64,000 nt of DNA from an uncultured Bacteroidia bacterium (GTDB taxonomy: Bacteria > Bacteroidota > Bacteroidia > Bacteroidales > ML635J-15): the NCBI GenBank assembly GCA_902791865.1, contig CADAXK010000001.1, positions 338,921 to 402,920 on the forward strand, read 5' to 3'. Positions within the stretch are counted from its first letter, which is position 1. Each line of letters opens with the position of its first letter. The notes below the pieces were generated by a model. That model was not told the DNA's origin, did not search any database, and worked only from the letters and a program-made list of their open reading frames with translations. Below, piece after piece: positions 1 through 8,617 of this stretch. The position numbers and the translations under genes are program-made.

Positions 1-1623
1 TGCATAGTTGCCTGCGTCTAGCACATTGATACCTGATTCGGTATTTCCGCAAGGATCGGTATATGTAATACTAGTAGTGTTGTTGTTTAAAGAATTTGTG
101 CCCATAGGTTGTGTAGCGGTTGGAGTGAAATTGTATTCATAACCTTCTCCGGCAGTATAATAGCAGTCGTTTGATTCAGGTGGATCTGGAGCAAGTCCAA
201 GGTGGATGTTTGAACCGCCGTTCGAACCTGAATTATTTATCGTTGTGAGCGACCATCCGGGAACTATTGTACCTACAGAACCACGTGCATGAAGCAAGCA
301 TTGCTGCCCGTTTGGGCACTGCACCATTATGCTAAGGTCTCCTAGGTATGAGTGTTCAATATTCAAATATACGCGTTCGATATCGTTTACAGAAGTAACG
401 GTAGCTCCTTCATAGAATATACTATCTACTACTAGATTATAATTATAACATACCTCGCCTCCATCGGGAATAAACGATGAAGACCTGATAATTGGAGTGA
501 AAGGAGTATCGAAGGACCTCAACTCACCATACCTAGTGCCATCGGAATTTGTAGCGTACGCCCTGTAGTAGTATCTTCTGCGAGCCTTTAGTCCGGAAAT
601 ATTCGCAGAATAGCTTGCCGAATCGACATCTACTTGTACTATATTCGATAGGCTATTGATGCTTCTACCATAAACAAAGCCTCTTTCTGTTACTGCGAGT
701 CCGTTATCAGTAACAATGTAGCCGCTTAATGTTGCCGTGCTGTCGGTAATATCTGTAGCCTCATCAGCTTGAACTTCCGGCAAACATGTAATCGTCAGAT
801 GCAAGTTAACTACCGAATCGTATCCAGCGGCATTGGTAAAAGTAACTGTCGGGGCGTCGGTACTTTCGGTATAAGTATTCCCGTCAATCCAAGTATAACT
901 GCCGCAGGCGATTTGTTCAACAACCACGTACGATTCGAAATTATGGGTAAAGTTCAAAGTTATATCTTCGCTGCTTGCCTGCACCTGCTCAACTATGGCA
1001 CTTTCTTCTACTACGCCGTCAATGCTGGCGTATCCAACATAGCGCATATTGTCGCCAACGTGGAATTCATTGACTGATTCCAACTTTGCCCTAATGCCAT
1101 CGAACCCTCCAGCATACTTTATGCTGCTGCCGCATCCGTTACCAATGTTTACCATCCTTATCGAATACGAACGGCTTCCTACAACGGCATTGAGCACGTA
1201 TGTCTGAGGACTTGCCGCCGAAATGTCGAAGGTATGGACACCGGCATTGAGATTTCCGCTGTACTCGGCATATATTTTCCCAAAAGCATCAAGCAGCTGC
1301 ATACGAACATTTTCGTTCTGCGACAACGAAAGTTCTACGCTGGTTTCGCAATTGAACGGATTTGGAACATTCTGTCCAAGTCCCTGTCCTACTGCAACAT
1401 CCATCGCCATACCATTAAGCGAACTAAATACTATTATGGTATCGGGATACTGAATAGTTTCCGACCAGCCTCGTGTTATATTTTCTACCGCAATACTATC
1501 CACACGGCAATAATTAGCATTGTTAAGCCGTCCAATAAAACGAACCGTCACCTCCTGTGAAGAAACATGCAAAACAGAAAGCATTAAAGCGACAATCGAA
1601 ATACAAATAGACAAATACTTCAT
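1..1623 (-). CDS. Exported multidomain surface protein, 3' end outside window
   Basis: My translation from the ATG at 1623 is open for 541 codons to the left edge, so the C-terminus is missing. Residues 1-23 form a signal peptide (MKYLSICISIVALMLSVLHV, then a small-residue site before SQE). Residues about 80-155 resemble a T9SS type A sorting/Ig-like module (NVPNPFN, LLDAFGKIY, SYSIRMV), but it lies near the N-terminus. Around residues 285-350 is a fibronectin-III-like stretch (TATLSGYIV, RRYYYRAYATN). Around residues 385-430 there is a proprotein-convertase P-domain signature (YLNIEHSYLGDLSIMVQCPN). The role is probably cell-surface or secreted; a peptidase or sorting domain could lie in the missing part. 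Function is not assignable from what is visible. Confidence 0.8.
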   Translation of the reverse strand, partial: MKYLSICISIVALMLSVLHVSSQEVTVRFIGRLNNANYCRVDSIAVENITRGWSETIQYPDTIIVFSSLNGMAMDVAVGQGLGQNVPNPFNCETSVELSLSQNENVRMQLLDAFGKIYAEYSGNLNAGVHTFDISAASPQTYVLNAVVGSRSYSIRMVNIGNGCGSSIKYAGGFDGIRAKLESVNEFHVGDNMRYVGYASIDGVVEESAIVEQVQASSEDITLNFTHNFESYVVVEQIACGSYTWIDGNTYTESTDAPTVTFTNAAGYDSVVNLHLTITCLPEVQADEATDITDSTATLSGYIVTDNGLAVTERGFVYGRSINSLSNIVQVDVDSASYSANISGLKARRRYYYRAYATNSDGTRYGELRSFDTPFTPIIRSSSFIPDGGEVCYNYNLVVDSIFYEGATVTSVNDIERVYLNIEHSYLGDLSIMVQCPNGQQCLLHARGSVGTIVPGWSLTTINNSGSNGGSNIHLGLAPDPPESNDCYYTAGEGYEYNFTPTATQPMGTNSLNNNTTSITYTDPCGNTESGINVLDAGNYA

Positions 1624-2023
1624 ATAACTATCTTATTCAATAAACATTCAAAATTACACAACAAACTGATAACAAACATATTACCATATAGCACAAACAA
1701 ATATTTCCCATACTGTCCAATAGGTATCAGTCATATTATATACTATTACAAAGATATGCATTATCATCGACAAAAATACAAAAAAAACAATAAACGAAAT
1801 TTAAAACACAAAATATTTGTACCAGCAAAAACCATTCATTGGAATTCCGTTTGCAAGCACTGAAAACTATTAATTCTGCAAACAACAAGTTACAAAAATC
1901 ACCACAACTAAATTGCGGATAATCGCTAACACTAGCAAACCTATCTATGCGTATCCCACTCATTATCAAAACAAATATTTTCTGCAAATATAAAAAATAT
2001 TTTTAGAATTGATAATATGACAC
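1624..2023. other. AT-rich intergenic stretch
   Basis: About 400 bases between the start of the left-edge surface protein and the pgk terminator. Very AT-rich with many A/T runs. It must contain the promoter of the 1623 gene, but I see no convincing TTTG/TAnnTTTG pair. The only open frame (83 codons, 1736-1987) lacks any protein-like character. Confidence 0.5.
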
Positions 2024-2051
2024 AAAAAATGCCCGATCGAAAAAATCGGGC
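2024..2051 (-). terminator. Intrinsic terminator of pgk
   Basis: Seven-base perfect stem GCCCGAT/ATCGGGC (2031-2037 with 2045-2051), followed on the minus strand by a run of six T. It lies 25 nt past the pgk stop codon. Confidence 0.85.
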
Positions 2052-2075
2052 ATTAACTGAGTATTTTACTTAGAA

Positions 2076-3377
2076 CTATTCGTTTCCTTTCTGTCTGCTC
2101 TCTATCAGTGCCTTTATCGGGGCAATACCGAGATGCGAACTCTGTTCGATTGCCTTCAATACAGCGCCACCACCTGTAAATATATAGTAGTCCTTGCTGT
2201 CGAGAGCCATAATGTAAAGACCTGGCAACAAACGCTTTAGTTCCTGCATTGTATCACCACCGCCATACAGCTTTACTGCCTGCGGATTCTGGTCGATAAT
2301 AGTATCGAGAGCGATTGTACCCTCGTTGAAATGCGGAACAAAACCCATAACTGCATTTACGAAAATTGTCTTTGCAGAATGGAAAACATCGATGATTTCC
2401 GGCTCATCGTAGCAACGCGGGTCAACATCCATAACCCAGTTGAATTCTGTTCCAGGAGCAACTTGGCGGATGTCGTGGATTCTATACTTGCCCTCTACCC
2501 TCTCGCCAAACACATCCGACTCACAGATAATTGGCATTTCAACAACCTTACCAGGATATTGCTTTGCAAAATCAACAAATTCCTTTGCTAGTTTTACATC
2601 GTCTTCCTCCACGCCCTTAATCTTGAAGCCATATTTTGCACATAGGTATGCATTGTAAATTACACCACCAAGCACCAACTTGTCAGCCTTCTTCAACAGA
2701 GCATACAAGGAATCAATCTTTGTATCGAACTTACTACCAGCCACAACAGCAACGAATGGACTTTCTGCTTCGAAAATACGGTTCAGGTTCTCTATTTCGC
2801 GCTGCATAAGGAAACCGGCATACGACGGCAAGTACTTTGTAACGCCAACCGTTGAAGCGTGAGCCTGCCAGCTACCGAATGCATCGTTTACATATATGTC
2901 GGCCAAACCTGCAAGCTGATTTGCAAACCTGTCCTGCTCCTCGCCTTTTGCCTCCTCGCCGGTAAACCAACGGGTATTCGGTAAATAAATCATATCGACA
3001 TCGTGGTTGCGCAAACGGCGGATGCTATGGTTTACATTGGTTTCGATGCTTAGATAACCATTATCTTCGTGCGAATAGAAATCAGGAACTTCTATTTTAA
3101 TGTGCAACTTGTCCTCAAGATAATCGACTATCGGCTGTACCGACGTCTTGGCATCAATCGTGATCTTGCCAGTCTTCTTGTCCTTCGGACGACCAACGTG
3201 GGTCATAAGGATTATCTTTCCGCCCTTGGAAAGTATGTAGAACAAAGTTCCAAATGTTGCATCTATTCTGTATGGGTCGTGTATAACGCCCGACTTAACT
3301 ACATTGTGGTCAACTCTTACGAGTACGATTTTGCCTTTAAGGTCGGCTTCTTGAATCAAAGGGAGTCTGTTATCCAT
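2076..3377 (-). CDS. pgk: Phosphoglycerate kinase, divergent subfamily
   Basis: Glycolytic/gluconeogenic enzyme interconverting 1,3-bisphosphoglycerate + ADP and 3-phosphoglycerate + ATP in the cytoplasm. 433 aa, close to the usual 390-420. Visible landmarks: VRVDHNV near residue 20 (normally RVDFNVP), DPYRIDAT, THVGRPKDKKTGK, YVNDAFGSWQAHAST, the paired lysines of GSKFDTKI, GGGDTMQEL and FTGGGAVLKAIE. Several normally fixed positions differ: the segment between DAFG and AHAS is one residue shorter and lacks the usual Arg, and the WNGPMGVFE motif reads VNAVMGFVP. It is monocistronic, bounded by terminators on both sides. It is a kinase of the PGK fold with good confidence; whether it is the main glycolytic PGK or a specialised paralogue cannot be told here. 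Confidence 0.85.
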   Translation of the reverse strand: MDNRLPLIQEADLKGKIVLVRVDHNVVKSGVIHDPYRIDATFGTLFYILSKGGKIILMTHVGRPKDKKTGKITIDAKTSVQPIVDYLEDKLHIKIEVPDFYSHEDNGYLSIETNVNHSIRRLRNHDVDMIYLPNTRWFTGEEAKGEEQDRFANQLAGLADIYVNDAFGSWQAHASTVGVTKYLPSYAGFLMQREIENLNRIFEAESPFVAVVAGSKFDTKIDSLYALLKKADKLVLGGVIYNAYLCAKYGFKIKGVEEDDVKLAKEFVDFAKQYPGKVVEMPIICESDVFGERVEGKYRIHDIRQVAPGTEFNWVMDVDPRCYDEPEIIDVFHSAKTIFVNAVMGFVPHFNEGTIALDTIIDQNPQAVKLYGGGDTMQELKRLLPGLYIMALDSKDYYIFTGGGAVLKAIEQSSHLGIAPIKALIESRQKGNE

Positions 3378-3417
3378 ATATTAATTTGTTTTAAAGTTTG
3401 AAGGCATAAATATAAAC

Positions 3418-3450
3418 AAAAAAGCGATACGAACAAAATCGTATCGCTTT
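3418..3450 (-). terminator. Strong hairpin terminator after the SprB-repeat gene
   Basis: Twelve-base perfect stem (3421-3432 with 3439-3450) and six-base loop, starting 6 nt after the stop codon at 3457. T-runs lie on both sides, so it could act in both directions. It separates the adhesin transcript from pgk. Confidence 0.9.
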
Positions 3451-3456
3451 TTTTCG

Positions 3457-6400
3457 TTATCGTAGTAACATTACCGTTCCCGTCTTCTCGTAATCTATAC
3501 CAAACATATCCTTGAAGTACGCCCGCCATGTATAAACTCCTTCGGGGCAAGGACGAGTACCATCGGTTCCGTCCCACTCTTCTTCCAAGTTGGTAGACTT
3601 GAACTGAACTGCTCCCCAACGGTCATAAATAATCAACATATAACTATTGGGGTCTATTGATGTACCGAAAAGACGGAAAGTTTCATTTATTTCATCGTTG
3701 TTAGGTGTAAATGCCGTAGGTGCGAATATGTTGTACTCGTTGCTTACCTGAATGTCAACACCTGCCGTATCTGTACATCCGTACAACGATGTAGTAGTCA
3801 GTACTACATGGTAGGTACCTGGCATTGTATATGTATGAACTGGACTTGACGATGATGATGTCGTATTGTCTCCGAAATTCCACATATTCCAGAACCCGCC
3901 ATGCGAATAGTTGGTGAAGTTAACAATCGGGCTCGACATTGATATGTTTGCCCTGTCAACCCTGAAATCGGCCTCTGGAATCGAGAATACAGTGATTGCA
4001 ATCGAGGTGTCGCGTTTGCAACCCTGATACGAAGTAACCTCAAGCTTTACATTGAACAAACCAGAGTTATAGAAGATATGCTTAGGATTCTTTGCAAACG
4101 ACATGTTTTCAAAATCACCATCATCGAAATTCCACAGATATGACTGACCTACATCTGGTGTATTCTCTGAGAACGAAACACGTAACGGAGCGCATCCTTC
4201 TACAACATCGGCAGAAATATTCATTGGAACTTCCTCATACGTACGGATACTAATTGGAATAACCACGCTGTCGTATCGACAACTATCGTATGCAACGAAA
4301 TTAAATACCGTATCGAAATCAACAATCGGTTCAAACGGCATCTTCAACGGCTCGCCATTGACATACAGATCGTCAATTGTAATTCCGCCACCTGTAACAC
4401 TGATGTCAAATTCAGATCTTGTGCCTGGACATACCAAAGTATCCGACAATAATACGACATCCAACGTTATCGGGTCGAGAACGGAAACTGTAACTGACAT
4501 TTCCGCACTCGAGCAATTGGTTGCATCAACAACCGAAGCATAGTATGTTGTCGTCTGCGTTGGTGCAACCTCGGTTGACATACCGCTTTCGCCATTGCTC
4601 CACAATATTGTATATGGAGGCACGCCACCAGAAACAATTCCAATACCAATCTGCGTAGGCATACCGTGACATACAGTAAAGTCATCCATCATCTGTATGT
4701 AGAACGGCTCGGGCTGTCCTACGACATAAGTATATTCGCGATGACAGAAATTAGCATCTGTAAGTGTCACCGTATATGTTCCGGCAGGAACTCCAACAAG
4801 ATTCTGCTGCCATAGTCCGTTTGACCATTCATAATGATATGGTTCGTAACCACCATCAGCTGTAAACATTACATTACCATCCGACAAGCCATAGCACGAA
4901 GCATCTCTACCTGAAATTTGTCCCGACAATGGGAATTCAGACTGATATATGTGCGCCGTATCGTATGCGAGACATCCATTCTCATCCGTAATTGTAACAG
5001 AATACAGACCAGGAACAAGATTGTCAATGTCTTCGGAGATTGCACCAGTATTCCATGTATAATAATAAGGTGGAGTTCCGCCAAATACATTCAAGTCGCA
5101 TACACCATTGCCTTCACCGTAACATCTCACATCGGTTGGTGTTATGTCACCATGCAACGGCAATGCTGGCTGATGTATCTGAGCCATAGCATATTCAACG
5201 CATCCATGAGCATCGGTTACTGTAACAATGTAAAATCCTGCATATAAGTCAGACAAGTCCTCTGTAACCTCACCATTGCTCCACTGATACGAATATGGTT
5301 CTGTACCTCCAGTTACAGTCAAGTCTATACTTCCCGAATTTTCTGCATAGCATCTAACATCACGAGCATCAATGTTAAGTGTCAAAGGTTCTGGCTGTTC
5401 CACCACATAGGTTGATATTACAAAGCATCCATTGGCATCTGTTATGGTAACCGTATATGCGCCAGCACCAATATTATGCAAATCCTGAACGGTATAACCA
5501 TTTGACCAGTAGTATGTATAAGCTGGAGTTCCACCCTCAACAGTTATATTTATCGAACCATCTCTCATGCCAAAGCACGATACATTCATTATATAAACAT
5601 CAGTTATTTCCAATGGTGCATCTGGCTCATCCACAACAACCTGATCTTCGTGTTCACAACCAACAGCATCTGTTACAGTCACCGTATATGTACCAGCAGG
5701 AACTCCCTGCGGATTTTGCTGCGTACTGCCATTAGACCACAGATATTGATACGGAGGCAAGCCTCCATATACTGTAACATAAAGGTTTCCTGTTGATTCG
5801 CCATGGCACAGAACATCATCGGCTCTCGTTATACTCTCCAGAGGAGAATTGGCCTCTAGGATATTTGCTTCACCAGCAACTGTACATCCGTATGTATCGG
5901 AAAGTGTTATGTAGTAATAACCAGAATATACATTGATTTCATCGGTTGGTCCCGCATGTGTATTAGTTGTTCCTTCCGAATACTGCCATGTATAGTTAGG
6001 TGCTCCATTTATAGCGGTAACAGTAATCACGCCCGAATTGTCGCCATAACATATTACATTAGACGAACTTACATCTATGTCAAGTTCTGGACGCGGATGC
6101 AACCATGTACCAGGGAAGGTTACATTGTACTGGTTGTCGGGGAAACGCAAATCCCATTCACGCTCGAGTCCAAGGAAATCCAAATCTACATCAAACAAAT
6201 CGAACGACTGGTCGATCAAAGCGCCGCAATCTGTTGGAATACATATATCAAAACGACTATTTCTATCTCGCGTCCTCGGTTCTTCATTATATCTTTCTAC
6301 ATCAATACCAGCTATTTCGTAAGAAGAAGCCACTGCATCATCAGCAATCTCGTAGCCACCTTCAATTTCTGGCAACTGGAATTCAGGCACTGTCACAACA

Positions 6401-7755
6401 CTGAACAAACCGCCATCAAATCCAGGGATACTTATTGCTATGTGCAACACCTGCAAGTCAAGTGCAAGGCGGAGATTATTATAGGTATGATTTACAAAAC
6501 CGCTATGAATATTATATGTCACATCGTACACCTGAAGGGAATCCCAACCATAACACGGATAAGTAATATACAAATCGTTATTTACTTTGAATGTAATGTT
6601 ATCCGATTCTCCTTCCTGCACTACAGTACCTCCAACTTCACGCTCCGAGAACGGTAACGGCGTTGCAAACCTCAATGTAGCCATTATGTCTGGACAGAAT
6701 GAGAATTCCTGCACTAGCGCCATTGTCATCTGCAATGTCGCATGAAGAATATAATACTCAATTGTAATCACATAGTCTTCGTATATAGGATATTCTATCG
6801 TCTGACCTTCGAGTATATCAACTATCTGACCGATTTCTGGCTGACCTACCGCATTACCGATGAACCTTATGAACTGCAACAAGTTCCAGTGCATATAGAA
6901 CCAGTCATCCTGACCTTCTGCATACAAGCACTGGCCATCAATACGATCTTCGGTTTCTACATAAGGAATAGTTATGTCGGCTGTAATACCGATTCCGAAT
7001 GCATCTGGAATATGAATAACAAGAGAATCACCATCGCCCAAGAAGCCCGTATTTATGTAAGGCATACCGGTATCCTCATCAATCCACGGATATGCATATT
7101 CTCCAGTCTGTGCATTAAGGTACAGAACAGCAATGGAGTCGTGAGGCACAGGTGATGAAAATTGAGGGTTGATAGGATAACCAATATGTGGAATCAAAGG
7201 AACCTCAACAACTGTAGAGCCAAGAACTTCCACTGAAACCGACATATCAACGCCAAATCCATATTCAAGGTCCAAGGCTATTGTTCCCGCCGTAGGGAAA
7301 TGAGTATCGAGAGCCCATCCGTTCTGAACTGTATAAGTAGAATGAATCGGGGTTGTCTCTCCATGATCGAATCCATAATGGTCGGGGAAATCAAGTGTTA
7401 TCTGCACAGGATAATCAACTCCGATATAGCCGCTCGAAAAACCATGCATGCTGAACGTAGAATTCAGATACATATACAAATCGAAATCGAAAGCAATTCC
7501 TAAAGCATCCGTTCCGAACATCTGGTGAATGGGGAAATCGGAACCTTCGCACTCTCCACCGACACATAGGTCAATAAGGCTATAATCGAAATCGATGAAC
7601 GTAGCTGCGCCACCGCCCCACATGTCTACCGAATCGACATGATAGTTTATGCTATGCCTTAATATATTCGTATTGTCCTGCGACATCACCCAACATGGCG
7701 AAAGCAGGGCAAGAACAATTGCAAGCGTTATATATAGTCTTTTCTTCATAAGCAT
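3457..7755 (-). CDS. SprB-repeat adhesin with type B T9SS C-terminal domain
   Basis: 1432-aa exported surface protein. Signal peptide at the N-terminus (MKKRLYITLAIVLALLSP, cleavage near VMSQ). Residues about 30-550 are a beta-rich region I do not recognise. Residues about 555-1040 hold six or seven SprB-type repeats (pattern V.CYG...G.I.V...GG..PY.Y.WSNG...........G.Y.VTVTDA.GC). About 1150-1330 are PKD-like domains (YLWNFDDGD, WNMWNFGDN). The C-terminus from about 1340 (APTAFTPNNDEIN, IYDRWGAVQF, VYTWRAYFKDMFG) is the gliding-motility-associated type B sorting domain, so export by T9SS and surface display are inferred. The start shares one base with the preceding stop (TAATG), suggesting translational coupling; MKKR at 7749 is an alternative start. 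SprB-family proteins are gliding adhesins in flavobacteria; here an adhesive role is an inference. Confidence 0.9.
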   Translation of the reverse strand: MLMKKRLYITLAIVLALLSPCWVMSQDNTNILRHSINYHVDSVDMWGGGAATFIDFDYSLIDLCVGGECEGSDFPIHQMFGTDALGIAFDFDLYMYLNSTFSMHGFSSGYIGVDYPVQITLDFPDHYGFDHGETTPIHSTYTVQNGWALDTHFPTAGTIALDLEYGFGVDMSVSVEVLGSTVVEVPLIPHIGYPINPQFSSPVPHDSIAVLYLNAQTGEYAYPWIDEDTGMPYINTGFLGDGDSLVIHIPDAFGIGITADITIPYVETEDRIDGQCLYAEGQDDWFYMHWNLLQFIRFIGNAVGQPEIGQIVDILEGQTIEYPIYEDYVITIEYYILHATLQMTMALVQEFSFCPDIMATLRFATPLPFSEREVGGTVVQEGESDNITFKVNNDLYITYPCYGWDSLQVYDVTYNIHSGFVNHTYNNLRLALDLQVLHIAISIPGFDGGLFSVVTVPEFQLPEIEGGYEIADDAVASSYEIAGIDVERYNEEPRTRDRNSRFDICIPTDCGALIDQSFDLFDVDLDFLGLEREWDLRFPDNQYNVTFPGTWLHPRPELDIDVSSSNVICYGDNSGVITVTAINGAPNYTWQYSEGTTNTHAGPTDEINVYSGYYYITLSDTYGCTVAGEANILEANSPLESITRADDVLCHGESTGNLYVTVYGGLPPYQYLWSNGSTQQNPQGVPAGTYTVTVTDAVGCEHEDQVVVDEPDAPLEITDVYIMNVSCFGMRDGSINITVEGGTPAYTYYWSNGYTVQDLHNIGAGAYTVTITDANGCFVISTYVVEQPEPLTLNIDARDVRCYAENSGSIDLTVTGGTEPYSYQWSNGEVTEDLSDLYAGFYIVTVTDAHGCVEYAMAQIHQPALPLHGDITPTDVRCYGEGNGVCDLNVFGGTPPYYYTWNTGAISEDIDNLVPGLYSVTITDENGCLAYDTAHIYQSEFPLSGQISGRDASCYGLSDGNVMFTADGGYEPYHYEWSNGLWQQNLVGVPAGTYTVTLTDANFCHREYTYVVGQPEPFYIQMMDDFTVCHGMPTQIGIGIVSGGVPPYTILWSNGESGMSTEVAPTQTTTYYASVVDATNCSSAEMSVTVSVLDPITLDVVLLSDTLVCPGTRSEFDISVTGGGITIDDLYVNGEPLKMPFEPIVDFDTVFNFVAYDSCRYDSVVIPISIRTYEEVPMNISADVVEGCAPLRVSFSENTPDVGQSYLWNFDDGDFENMSFAKNPKHIFYNSGLFNVKLEVTSYQGCKRDTSIAITVFSIPEADFRVDRANISMSSPIVNFTNYSHGGFWNMWNFGDNTTSSSSSPVHTYTMPGTYHVVLTTTSLYGCTDTAGVDIQVSNEYNIFAPTAFTPNNDEINETFRLFGTSIDPNSYMLIIYDRWGAVQFKSTNLEEEWDGTDGTRPCPEGVYTWRAYFKDMFGIDYEKTGTVMLLR

Positions 7756-8327
7756 TACTCGTAAATTTTAGAGGTCAACATACTCTGCAGGATAACAGGA
7801 CGCATCTTGTTACGCATCATTTTGATATAACCTGCATTTATCCATATTGTATAATGATAGTCTCCTGACATCAATATAAGTCTCTCAAAAACAAAACCTT
7901 TAAGCTTCATCTCAGCAGTAAAAAGCATGCCATCGCTTCCATCGTGCATCACAACAGGCTCAACCGACAAAAGCTTCATACCTTGCGACGCAAAATAAGC
8001 AGAATCCATCGCCCTCGAAATCATGATATATGACGTACCAGCAACTTCCTCCACCTGAATACTGCTCATTGTACCGACATGCATAAAACCAGGCAAAGAA
8101 TCGGAATAGATAAAATATTCTGGAGGCTGAATCCTTATGTTGGTCTGGGGTATGGCAACCATCTTGCTCTCATCATAAACAAAACTTTCGTCAACGGCAG
8201 TAAGACCATTCAATGCAGAGGCTAGCCCTGCTCTCTGCGACTGCTGACCTTCCTGCACATCCTCCTGTGCAAAGGCCGAAAAAGCCATCGCAAAAATTAG
8301 CAACGCACTGACAATTACCCTGTTCAT
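7755..8327 (-). CDS. Small exported protein, first gene of the SprB-adhesin unit
   Basis: 190 aa, function not recognised. A clear signal peptide (MNRVIVSALLIFAMAFSAFA, cleaved before QED) and a Gln/Glu-rich stretch precede a mixed alpha/beta domain. That domain has a possible PsbP/DcrB-like pattern (IRIQPPEYFIYSD, SYIMISRAMDS, GMLFTAEMKLKG, YTIWINAGYIKMM), an inference from residue pattern only. It is probably periplasmic or surface-associated. It overlaps the adhesin start by one base, so the two are almost certainly co-translated and may act together, for example in adhesin stability or localisation. Confidence 0.75.
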   Translation of the reverse strand: MNRVIVSALLIFAMAFSAFAQEDVQEGQQSQRAGLASALNGLTAVDESFVYDESKMVAIPQTNIRIQPPEYFIYSDSLPGFMHVGTMSSIQVEEVAGTSYIMISRAMDSAYFASQGMKLLSVEPVVMHDGSDGMLFTAEMKLKGFVFERLILMSGDYHYTIWINAGYIKMMRNKMRPVILQSMLTSKIYE

Positions 8328-8617
8328 AAAACCTATTTACATTTAATTTAAACCGCGTAAAGATACGTTTTTATTTTCAATCTACACCTTATTTAACGAC
8401 TTTTTTTTAGTAGAGATGCCTGATGTATATAAAAACTTTTTTGATTAGTTCACAACCAACTGATTACAAACGCAATACAATTACACAAAAATTAAAAATA
8501 TTCTCTAAAAATCCTACGACAAGATTTCATTAACATCATTTAAACATAACGAAAACAAAAATTATTGATGAATTTATTATTTTCGCCAATTCAATTTTCA
8601 ACATTTTTTCATCATCA
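8328..8617. other. Divergent promoter region
   Basis: 290 AT-rich bases between divergent transcription units. On the minus strand TATCTTTA (8358-8365) is one base off the Bacteroidota -7 box and could serve the 8327 gene. On the plus strand TATTTTCG (8578-8585) is a one-mismatch candidate for the 8618 operon, without a well-placed -33 partner. Confidence 0.4.

Noticed and set aside
5956..6657. Long (233-codon) frame opposite the SprB-repeat adhesin
   Set aside because: Antisense shadow of a biased coding sequence; no promoter and no recognisable features.
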